This document shows, piece by piece, positions 17,268 through 24,680 of a stretch of 64,000 nt of DNA (its first letter is position 1; each line of letters starts with the position of its first letter). The position numbers and the translations under genes are program-made. The notes beneath the pieces are model-generated. The model saw only the letters and a program-made list of their open reading frames with translations, made no database searches and was not told the DNA's origin. This DNA comes from a bacterium (GTDB lineage: Bacteria; Bacteroidota; Bacteroidia; Cytophagales; Cyclobacteriaceae): the NCBI GenBank assembly GCA_024743255.1, contig JANSWY010000004.1, forward strand, positions 1-64,000. The letters run 5' to 3'.

Positions 17268-17687
17268 TCAACTTAAAATATTATCAAATATCTCTTTGAA
17301 ATCTATCCAATCTATATACCCTGAATCTGGGATCGAACTGAATTCTGGATTATCATCTATTTTGCTTAGCCCAAACTTGTTGTCATACATTTGGATGCAA
17401 TAAAATTCTGATCCAAGAGAGAAGTCTATCATTAGGCCACCTGAATCAAATTCATGGACTTGATATTTTGAATTAGCCAGTTCTAGCGCTTCAATAATGG
17501 TCTTTGTGCGTGATCTAAGGTCTTCATCTAACTTTGATCTTTCATCTAAAATGAATCGTTGTTGCTCCAACCTTCTTTGTTTTTTAGAAATAACTTTTTC
17601 CTCATCATGGTATCCCCAGCCATCTCTGTTTGAGTGTCCAAGCTTACCACCTTGACCCTTTTCAGTTTTTCCTTTTCCCCAACCCAT
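17268..17687 (-). CDS. Hypothetical protein with basic KLGHSN N-terminal motif
   Basis: 139 residues. The N terminus is Gly/Lys-rich, with 'KGQGGKLGHSNRDGW' (residues about 11-25) followed by a charged segment SKKQRRLEQQR; this KLGHSN..W...KKxRR arrangement recurs in small uncharacterised bacterial proteins. The rest (about 55-139) is an acidic alpha+beta domain. No signal peptide. It lies 29 bases downstream of the DUF4272 lipoprotein gene and 44 bases upstream of another hypothetical gene, so the three are likely one operon. Confidence 0.5.
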   Translation of the reverse strand: MGWGKGKTEKGQGGKLGHSNRDGWGYHDEEKVISKKQRRLEQQRFILDERSKLDEDLRSRTKTIIEALELANSKYQVHEFDSGGLMIDFSLGSEFYCIQMYDNKFGLSKIDDNPEFSSIPDSGYIDWIDFKEIFDNILS

Positions 17688-17716
17688 TTTTTACTATTAA
17701 TTGTAGAACCGACTGA

Positions 17717-18475
17717 TCAAGTATCTGTACTCACATCATCCCAATCCTGATTCATATAATTGATTATCCAGTTTAAAGCGTAATGACGTTCGTAAACTAC
17801 GCTTCCGTCTAAATTAGAAGGTGCTTGCTTGTTTTTTATTCTTGCATCCGTCACTGACCAGTCGATTCGATATATAAGATCTGCGGCATCTAAAATCTCA
17901 GACTTTGATCTGAGCTTTGCGTCATTCATCAACTCCTCTCTGCTTCGAGTAAATACCAATTTAACATCATCAGCAACATTGCATAATTCACTGGGGTATT
18001 TGAGTGAATCGATAAAGCCAACAGACCATAGTAGTACGTGCATGCTTTCATATCTCCAATTAGCATTTATTGTTTGCTGCTGAGTTGGGTTTGTGGTATC
18101 AACGTATGCAAGTTCCGATGGAGAAAAATGCTCTCTAATGCCGTATTTTGCTTCAAAATCAGCTAAATGATTTTCTTCTAAACCTTCACTCTTTAGTCCT
18201 ATATAACAAATGGCTAGGATTCTGTTTATTACTTCCTCTTTAGATCTTATTTCAACATCTTTCTCCGGAGCTGTTGTTAGTTGTTCCAGAGTTGGGATAT
18301 CATGAAGCTTACAATACTCCATGGATTTCTTTTTTCTTTCGATTTGGTCGTCGGTTAGAGCGGCATTTTCTATGGCATTAATTTTCTTTTTCCGTTCGTC
18401 CAGGTTGGAATTTGAACCAGAACTACAGGCGCTTAAATAGATTAGTAATAAAACAATATAGATAGAATTTTTCAT
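17717..18475 (-). CDS. DUF4272 lipoprotein
   Basis: 252 residues. I use the ATG at 18475 because it places a lipoprotein signal at the N terminus (MKNSIYIVLLLIYLSAC, lipobox LSAC); the frame is open 39 bases further upstream. After a charged segment the protein matches DUF4272: a 'RSKEEVINRILAICYIGL' helix, 'WRYESMHVLLWSVGFID' (YEsmxxLLWxlG), 'LRSKSEILDAADLIYRIDWSVTDAR' and the ending 'VYERHYALNWIINYMNQDWDDVSTDT'. DUF4272 proteins are widespread but uncharacterised; a lipid-anchored form is less usual. Confidence 0.8.
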   Translation of the reverse strand: MKNSIYIVLLLIYLSACSSGSNSNLDERKKKINAIENAALTDDQIERKKKSMEYCKLHDIPTLEQLTTAPEKDVEIRSKEEVINRILAICYIGLKSEGLEENHLADFEAKYGIREHFSPSELAYVDTTNPTQQQTINANWRYESMHVLLWSVGFIDSLKYPSELCNVADDVKLVFTRSREELMNDAKLRSKSEILDAADLIYRIDWSVTDARIKNKQAPSNLDGSVVYERHYALNWIINYMNQDWDDVSTDT

Positions 18476-18700
18476 GTAAAAGTTTAGTTTTGGTTGAAGA
18501 TTATTCATGGTCAATGATTTTATTTAGGGTCAATTTAATGATCTAATCTAGTTGATTGTCAAAAGGTATCCAAGCAAGTCTAAATATGCATCCGTTTTTC
18601 AACTCCAGGTTTTAACATTTTTAGGCTGATTAGTTGATCTAAACAATGGAAAGGCTCAGGCATAAGGAAATAATAAGAAAAATTTGCCGCTTAATCAATT

Positions 18701-19345
18701 CTATTTATCCACCACCACACGTGCCGCTAAATAGCCATTATAAAAATTGGAATCCACATGTTGGAATAGCCTGATCATACGATCCAGTTTGTCCACAAGA
18801 ATGGAATTGGCCTGCAAAAATAATTCCTCCAGAGCTTTTGTTGCCTGAGAGGAAGCTACCCGGTACAACCTGGGCTCAACACTGATTTTGACATAATCGT
18901 TAAATGAAGCTTTAAGATCCTCAATGTGCTCGGCGGATATTCCATAATCCGATAATGATTCAACCTTTTCTTGTAGTAATTCAATGGTCTCATTAATTAC
19001 TGTTTGAAAATCCTGATTAGATAATTTGAGTAGGTTAGTGTAAGATTTTTTAGCCTTTTGCTCCAGGACTGGATCGTTTTCAATCAGCGCAAAAGTGACC
19101 AGGGCATCATTTAGAATATTGGCTTTGGCAGAAACAGTTTTTTTTAAAGCGATCTTATCCTTCCCAAGAAAAGTTTGAGCTGCTTCCTGAGCACCTTGAT
19201 AATGTGAAATTTTCTGGATTGTAGAATCCAATTCATTTTTAATTATTCCAATAACCGGAATGACATTCCATGTGGTCACATTTGCTTCCAGATAAGAACG
19301 GGTAGTAGCGAACATTTCAGCTCGGTTCTTTTGGTTACGAGTCAT
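18701..19345 (-). CDS. Hypothetical helical protein
   Basis: 214 residues, almost entirely predicted alpha-helix with regular hydrophobic spacing; no signal peptide or membrane span. Its start is basic (MTRNQKNRAEMF). The form (Thr/Ser-rich start, 'NVIPVIGIIKNELDSTIQKI', 'YRVASSQATKALEELF') is that of a recurrent Bacteroidota protein of unknown function. Its upstream region is taken up by the 21-bp repeat array, which begins about 120 bases before the start codon. Confidence 0.6.
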   Translation of the reverse strand: MTRNQKNRAEMFATTRSYLEANVTTWNVIPVIGIIKNELDSTIQKISHYQGAQEAAQTFLGKDKIALKKTVSAKANILNDALVTFALIENDPVLEQKAKKSYTNLLKLSNQDFQTVINETIELLQEKVESLSDYGISAEHIEDLKASFNDYVKISVEPRLYRVASSQATKALEELFLQANSILVDKLDRMIRLFQHVDSNFYNGYLAARVVVDK

Positions 19346-19462
19346 AAGAAATTAAAGTATTATATGTGAATAGATGTCAAAAATGGCTTATGTGCGTCGG
19401 ACAGATGATTAAATATACATATAATACGTTATTTATACCGTTGTGTGTAAAATAAATTTAAT

Positions 19463-19816
19463 GGGAAAGAATAATTCTTTGTTTTAAGAATATTATTCTT
19501 AGTGCAAAATGTGAGTTTCTTTAGAAGTTGTTTGAAGTTTTACTTTAACTGGAGCAGCACTCGGTTCCAGATAATATTTCTCTTTTGATAATCAATAATT
19601 AGATAAAATGAGTATCTAATTCTGTAAACAAGAATAGATTTCTTTAGAAATAGTAGTTAATTCCGTAGTAACAGCATTTAATTCTTAATAGGAGGATAAG
19701 TATTCTTTAAAAAAAGTAGGTAATTCCTTGAAAAAAGTAAGTAGTTCTTCAGAAAAAGTAAGTAATTCTTAGTTAACAGTAAGTAGTGCTTTTCTGAAAG
19801 TACGTATTTCTTCTTT
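19463..19816. repeat. Array of about 17 degenerate 21-bp tandem repeats
   Basis: The core TTC of each unit recurs at 19475, 19496, 19517, 19538(TTT), then with a 2-bp slip 19578, 19599(TTA), 19620, 19640, 19661, 19682, 19703, 19724, 19745, 19766, 19787(TGC) and 19808; nearly all steps are exactly 21 bp. The consensus of the best units (19712-19774) is roughly AAAAGTAAGTAATTCTTNN. 21 bp is both two DNA helical turns and seven codons: on the minus strand the units read as a heptad like x-K-E-L-L-T-F, on the plus strand as L-K-K-V-S-N-S, but stop codons interrupt both. The rest of this 517-base intergenic region has no gene. Confidence 0.85.
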
Positions 19817-19862
19817 TGTTTTGGAGGCTGTCACACTGAATTATCGGGAAGAGAGTTGGCGG

Positions 19863-20435
19863 TCATTCAGAAAATAAATTCTCCATGGGTTCATACTTTG
19901 GGATTTGCAAGGACCGAATGATTTTGTGAATGTCGTCATCTTTATATTCTTCAGGGTAGGTAGCAAACAAAAAAACATATTGATCCAGGTGCTTGAAATA
20001 AACACGGGTTTGATGCTGATTAACTACTCCACGATGTAGTAGTATTTGCGTATAGGCATCAGATCCATTTATTTCCACATGGTTCAGATCTTTTATCAAT
20101 TGCCATTCTGGATTGTTAACATGATGATTTTTTACGGCATTTAGATAAGCTTCAAAATCTGGTATTTCGTAGTACTCTGCGTAAATGGCAGAGTCACTTG
20201 ATGCTATTATGATGTTGGGGTTTCCAGCATCAATAATCGCCTTAACGGGATCATATCTTTTGATAGATAAATGAGTATCTTCTTTATCAAGTTTTACCCA
20301 GGTATCCGGATATTGGATGTGAAAATGTTTGTGATCGTATGCTATCCATTCTGTGTCATCCACTTTGCACGAGCTTAATGCCAATATGATACATGCAATA
20401 ATTTTGAATTGATTAAATGAGCTGTGTATTTCCAC
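19863..20435 (-). CDS. Lipoprotein of unknown function
   Basis: 190 residues with a lipoprotein signal peptide (hydrophobic segment IIACIILALSSC, lipobox LSSC at about residues 20-23). The mature part has the PsbP/Mog1-like or DUF1795-like pattern: 'HFHIQYPDTWVKLDKED', 'NPEWQLIKDLNHVEINGSDAY' and a closing 'QYVFLFATYPEEYKDD' with a final short helix. This fold is common in small lipoproteins that bind larger partners. The assignment is pattern-level. It lies at the repeat-array end of the leftward gene group. Confidence 0.55.
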   Translation of the reverse strand: MEIHSSFNQFKIIACIILALSSCKVDDTEWIAYDHKHFHIQYPDTWVKLDKEDTHLSIKRYDPVKAIIDAGNPNIIIASSDSAIYAEYYEIPDFEAYLNAVKNHHVNNPEWQLIKDLNHVEINGSDAYTQILLHRGVVNQHQTRVYFKHLDQYVFLFATYPEEYKDDDIHKIIRSLQIPKYEPMENLFSE

Positions 20436-20475
20436 TTTAGGTGATTGGGTTTAGTTTATCAAAGATTTTGTATGA

Positions 20476-21156
20476 CTATGTTTTCTTTTTCTTATGTCTA
20501 TAGGCCTCAGTTATTGTCAAAACTGCTCTGGAACCTAATGTCTTGTCAATCAATAGTTTTATTGGATCAGGAGAACTTAAAACTTCAAGCAGAAGGTAAC
20601 TATGATCAAGGTCTCGCATAATGTAGACTATTGTGACATCATTCCATGGGAGTAGTTCATTCCCTCCAATATTTATTCCAACGTCACTTAGTTCTGCCAG
20701 TTCCTCAGCATCCCTTATAAATGCGCTGTAGTTTTTTTTAGTAATCAGTACTCCAAGCAGCACAAAAATGAAGATTGCAGAAATTTGAATGATTGGATTG
20801 GTAACAAAAACTCCCACCAAAATTGTAGTGACAATTAAGACTACTGGCTCTATGAGTAATAACCTAAAGTCAAAACGCCTTATTTTGAACTTTTGAGGAA
20901 GATACTTTTGAGCTTTGGTAATCAGGAACTTTTCGGTAGGGTATGAATTAAACTCAAATAAGCCGGTAGGCCTTGTTCTTTCGTATAGCAATTGATCTTC
21001 AAAGGCTTTACGTTCATATTTATTTTCTGAATAGTCAGGACAATAATTATCAAATGCGGGTTTCCTATTGGTAAGTTTACACAACAACCCTGTTTCAAGA
21101 TTCAGGCTTTTGTTATCGCAAAGCTTACAGTACTTAAGTCTATCTTCCAGGTTCAT
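20476..21156 (-). CDS. Membrane protein with N-terminal cysteine knuckle
   Basis: 226 residues. The N terminus has a four-cysteine pattern (C-x2-C at about residues 10-13, then GLLCKLT and NYCPDY), a zinc-knuckle-like motif that recurs at the head of small Bacteroidota membrane proteins. Two adjacent membrane segments follow (about residues 99-120 and 124-143), and a cytoplasmic alpha+beta domain ends the protein. Function unknown; a sensor or membrane-stress role is only a guess. It lies 31 bases downstream of the macro-like gene, in the same orientation. Confidence 0.6.
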   Translation of the reverse strand: MNLEDRLKYCKLCDNKSLNLETGLLCKLTNRKPAFDNYCPDYSENKYERKAFEDQLLYERTRPTGLFEFNSYPTEKFLITKAQKYLPQKFKIRRFDFRLLLIEPVVLIVTTILVGVFVTNPIIQISAIFIFVLLGVLITKKNYSAFIRDAEELAELSDVGINIGGNELLPWNDVTIVYIMRDLDHSYLLLEVLSSPDPIKLLIDKTLGSRAVLTITEAYRHKKKKT

Positions 21157-21186
21157 AAATGGGGTAAATATAATATTAGATTGTGC

Positions 21187-22176
21187 TTAAATCTCATCCA
21201 GGCATCTAACCAGATTTGCATTGGACCGACCATAAGACACCACTTTTATGCTAAGCGGGGTGCTTTTAAACTTGATAAGGGCTTTTTGTAATGAATCCAG
21301 AATCCAGTCCTGGTCATTGCCAAAGACTCCACCACCTACCAAAGTCAAATAAACCTGGTTTGAGCCTGTTTTTTCATAGTTAATCAAGGAAGCATATAAT
21401 GTAGCTTCATAGGTAGCCTCGAGAATAAGTCTGGAAAAGTATTCCCAATAAATAGTTTCAGCTTCGCAATAAGCTACGGGTAAAGCAGAGCAATATACCT
21501 GGGTCACTCTATGCCGGGAGCTGGATATAGTTACTTCCGTATCCCATTGTATTCCTACTTTTAATTTTTCTTTAAGCAACTCTCTTTGGGTTTTGTTGAG
21601 TGATGCAATTGTTTTGTTTATTGACAATAGACCTTGTTGGTTCACCATTGCATAACCATTTTGCATTTCCCACAACTTCAATTCATCATTTCGTAATTCC
21701 CCTCCAATCAAGTCCAGGCAATCAATTTGTTTCTGATTAGTTTGACCAATTTGACTTCCCAGGTCAACGAAATAATTTCTGTATATAGTACCAGCGCCAC
21801 AGGCAATAGCACATGCCGGACCTTGAGTGCGATCCAACTCATAGCCATCAATTCCCTGGTCAGGAGATACATGAGGGCCAACCATTTCAAGCAGGTTAAA
21901 TTGCGAAGCTGCCTGAAAAACAGCGTTCCTATTAAATTCCTGACGATGAAGTTGTTGTACATCAGCAATGATTTCCTGAGCCTGGATTTGTTCGTTGTAA
22001 TCATCAGGAGATGGACTTGTCTTTTTTAATTCTCCCAAAGTGGGTACCTGCAGTGAACCAAAAGCAAACCTTGAGTCATTTGCTTTGGAAACAAATGAAT
22101 CTCCTTCTATTTTGAGATTATCTCTTACGAATTCTGCTGATAGCTCGTTGAATCCCGTTAATTTTTTAAACCACAT
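21187..22176 (-). CDS. Macro/PARG-like protein (tentative)
   Basis: 329 residues, soluble. Characteristic stretches are 'QAASQFNLLEMVGPHVSPDQ', 'TQGPACAIACGAGTIYRNYF', 'QVYCSALPVAYC' and, near the end, 'VYLTLVGGGVFGNDQDWI' followed by a beta-alpha-beta ending (KVVSYGRSN). The glycine-rich GGGVFGN loop and the order of strands recall the ADP-ribose-binding macro/PARG-like fold, but I cannot confirm it by eye. This family is found in both bacteria and eukaryotes. If correct, the protein would bind or cleave ADP-ribose or a related nucleotide. First gene of a leftward group. Confidence 0.5.
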   Translation of the reverse strand: MWFKKLTGFNELSAEFVRDNLKIEGDSFVSKANDSRFAFGSLQVPTLGELKKTSPSPDDYNEQIQAQEIIADVQQLHRQEFNRNAVFQAASQFNLLEMVGPHVSPDQGIDGYELDRTQGPACAIACGAGTIYRNYFVDLGSQIGQTNQKQIDCLDLIGGELRNDELKLWEMQNGYAMVNQQGLLSINKTIASLNKTQRELLKEKLKVGIQWDTEVTISSSRHRVTQVYCSALPVAYCEAETIYWEYFSRLILEATYEATLYASLINYEKTGSNQVYLTLVGGGVFGNDQDWILDSLQKALIKFKSTPLSIKVVSYGRSNANLVRCLDEI

Positions 22177-22611
22177 TTTGTCGACTATTAATGGTTGTGT
22201 TCATCTTTAAAATCATGGAATGATAGGTATTTTGGAATTCTTGACCAAATGGAATATTCATTGATTTTCAGTTTGACTTCAGAATTGCGGACACTCGAAA
22301 GTAAATCCTTTTGAAAAAGGTATGACTAATCAATTTTTAACATATAACGGTTCTGTATTGATAAAACCGCGACAATTTCACCCAGAAATACCCATTTCTG
22401 GGTATTGATAATGCTTGATCAAATCACTTAATTCATTGGTTCATAGTCAAAGAAATCACACAAGTCACCGCCAGGTGACAATTAAATGGTTGATGGGTTA
22501 AGCGAATTGATTTTCAATTCGCTTTCTTTTTAAAACGCCTATACTTTGAGTGCTTAGATTTTGTTTGGTAACTCTCAGTTAGCTATCATTATACCTTCAA
22601 TCAACAATCTT
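22177..22611. other. Divergent intergenic region with three hairpins
   Basis: Between the macro-like gene (leftward) and the TonB/LRR gene (rightward). It holds ACCCAGAAAT-ACCC-ATTTCTGGGT (22380-22403), GTCACC-GCCA-GGTGAC (22464-22479) and a strong intrinsic terminator (listed separately). The order hairpin, hairpin, terminator on the plus strand, ending about 80 bases before a start codon, fits a transcription-attenuation leader or a small RNA. A possible -7 element (TATACTTTG) lies at about 22541-22549, after the terminator. Confidence 0.55.
22500..22531 (+). terminator. Rho-independent terminator upstream of the TonB/LRR gene
   Basis: A perfect 10-bp stem AAGCGAATTG (22500-22509) and CAATTCGCTT (22515-22524) with loop ATTTT, followed by TCTTTTT. 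It is oriented rightward, but the only gene to its left points leftward, so it must end a non-coding transcript or leader that starts within the intergenic region. Confidence 0.75.
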
Positions 22612-24555
22612 ATGATTAACCTTCACCATCCTAAATCTATCGGACTACTTATCCTGATTTCGTTATTTAGTACAGCAATCGGATTTGCCCAGGACAATGT
22701 TTTACTAAAAATAGTAGATATCCAATCTGGTGAGCCTATTGAAAATGTAAAGGCTCGGGTAAAGGGATATCCGGGTGAGTATATGACGAACCATCTTGGT
22801 TATCTTGAATTGAAGAATCTTCAACAAGCTGGTAATACCGTAACTGTTTCTCATGGGGCCTACTTATCTGGTCAGATAGCTATTCCGGAAAGTACTTCAA
22901 AGCTGGTGATTCAAATGGAACGCAACTATCTAAACCTTGGGGATATTGTGGTATTAGATTCTCCAGGGATTCATCTGAGCCAGGTCAGGCATACTAATCG
23001 AACAGAATTACCTCTTCACTTAAAGTATTGGGTAAAAGAACAGTCAAAGATTAATGATATCATTCTTCAGAATCTTGGTGAGACATTGCAGGACCTCCAA
23101 CTTCAGGTGAAATTTAAGTCTACAAGGGCCGGTGAAATTATAGATATTCAATCAACAGATACTATCGTCAGTCAGTCAGATGCTTTTATGACAATGATGA
23201 CTCAATTACAGCCTTTCTTATCTAAGATCAATGCTGAAATGGGTTTTGATAGCTATTTCACTTTCAATATTGGAAACCAGGTGCTGAGTAATTTATGGTT
23301 TCAGGTGGATGAGGAACCAATGCCTCCTGGAGGTTATTACGAATATCAGAAACAGCTTCAAAAAGAATTAATATACCCACAGGCAGCCAGAGATAAAAAA
23401 TTTGAAGGCCGAATTAGTGTGGGTTTTACAGTCAATACGGATGGGTCCTTGTCGGATTTTGATATTGTGGAGCCACGTGGTTATGGAACTTCGGAGGAGG
23501 CTATAAGATTGGTTAAGTCCCTGGGGAATTGGGCACCTGGAAAGATCAGAGGTGTTCCTGTAAAAGTTAGAAAGTTTGTAGCTGTTAATTTCAGACTAGC
23601 TAATGAAGTCTCTGACTATGACTTGAAGAATTGGCTTCAATCAAGAATTTATTACCCGCAAGAGGCTATTCAGAATAAAATACATGGTAAAATCTACTTG
23701 TCGTTCAATTATGATTTTAATTCTAAGGCTATAACAGATGTTAAACTTCATGATGACATTGGATTTGGTTGTGGCCGTACTGCTTTGAACGTATTTAATC
23801 AAATGCCTACAAAGTTTCTAAACGACGTTACTGGCAAAAGTGGGCAATATCTCCTTCCTGTTAGGTTTATGTTTGCGAATACAAAAAGTAAGGAGAAGGG
23901 TAAGGTGCTGCCTGTAAAAGGAGCTTCACTTCTGGAGGAGATAACCGTTATGGGATACCCTGTCGACTTTAATATGAAGCAAAATGGATTTGTTGTGGAT
24001 GTTGGGTTTACATCGGTTAGAGATTTACTGGAGAAGTACCCCAGAACCAGGGATTTGAATTTCAAAGACAGAAACCTATTGGAGCTGGACCCCAAAATTG
24101 GTAAACTCCAACAATTGAAAACTCTGAACCTTGAGGGCAATTTCCTAAGCACAATACCAAAGGAAATCTACGATATAAAAGGTCTCTGGGAATTGTACTT
24201 AAATGATAATGAAATCGACTATTTACCAGAAGGAATATCCAGACTTAAGCAATTGTATGCACTAGGCCTGGGATTCAATAATTTCAAAAGTGTTCCTGAA
24301 GAAATATGGGAATTGAATTACCTGCAAGTATTGGATTTAAGAGGACTTGGTTTAACAGAATTAGATAGCAAGATCGGAGGACTGAAGAATCTGGAAGTGC
24401 TGGTATTGGATGACAATCCTATCTCGGAATTACCAGTAGAGATATTCAAACTAAAAAAGCTCAGAGAATTACATTTGGTGAGAACCTCATTTCTTTCAAG
24501 CGAGGTAGAGTTGTTGAAGAAGAAATTTAAGGATGTGGAGATTGTGTTTTATTAA
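22612..24555 (+). CDS. Exported TonB-C / leucine-rich-repeat protein
   Basis: 647 residues. The ATG at 22612 is chosen because it directly precedes a clean signal peptide (cleavage after IGFAQ, about residue 26); an upstream TTG in frame is unlikely. Order: a CarboxypepD_reg-like domain (about 28-100), a TonB C-terminal-like domain (about 250-330: YPQAARDKKFEGRISVGFTV) and a second, degenerate copy (about 335-415), then about six LRR units (about 470-640: 'LKTLNLEGNFLSTIP', 'LYLNDNEIDYLPEG', 'LQVLDLRGLGLTELD'). It lacks the membrane anchor and proline-rich arm of a real TonB. Confidence 0.8.
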   Translation: MINLHHPKSIGLLILISLFSTAIGFAQDNVLLKIVDIQSGEPIENVKARVKGYPGEYMTNHLGYLELKNLQQAGNTVTVSHGAYLSGQIAIPESTSKLVIQMERNYLNLGDIVVLDSPGIHLSQVRHTNRTELPLHLKYWVKEQSKINDIILQNLGETLQDLQLQVKFKSTRAGEIIDIQSTDTIVSQSDAFMTMMTQLQPFLSKINAEMGFDSYFTFNIGNQVLSNLWFQVDEEPMPPGGYYEYQKQLQKELIYPQAARDKKFEGRISVGFTVNTDGSLSDFDIVEPRGYGTSEEAIRLVKSLGNWAPGKIRGVPVKVRKFVAVNFRLANEVSDYDLKNWLQSRIYYPQEAIQNKIHGKIYLSFNYDFNSKAITDVKLHDDIGFGCGRTALNVFNQMPTKFLNDVTGKSGQYLLPVRFMFANTKSKEKGKVLPVKGASLLEEITVMGYPVDFNMKQNGFVVDVGFTSVRDLLEKYPRTRDLNFKDRNLLELDPKIGKLQQLKTLNLEGNFLSTIPKEIYDIKGLWELYLNDNEIDYLPEGISRLKQLYALGLGFNNFKSVPEEIWELNYLQVLDLRGLGLTELDSKIGGLKNLEVLVLDDNPISELPVEIFKLKKLRELHLVRTSFLSSEVELLKKKFKDVEIVFY

Positions 24556-24680
24556 CAGCAGAGTTAGATGCGATTTGGTTTGAAGTTGTAATACTTTAGC
24601 TTGTATTTCAAAACTTTTCAGTTTGTTTTAGACAAAGAATCAAGTTAAATTTAGTAGAACCACACGAACTAAATCTAACT

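Noticed and set aside
19463-19816. CRISPR array
   Set aside because: The repeats are degenerate, directly adjacent with no unique spacers of 30-40 bp, and no cas genes occur in the window.
19463-19816. A functional heptad-repeat gene on the minus or plus strand
   Set aside because: Both frames contain several stop codons and small slips, so no continuous protein could be made.
22561-22611. TTG start giving 17 extra residues on the TonB/LRR protein
   Set aside because: The ATG at 22612 gives a clean signal peptide; the extension is not signal-like and lies at the predicted promoter.
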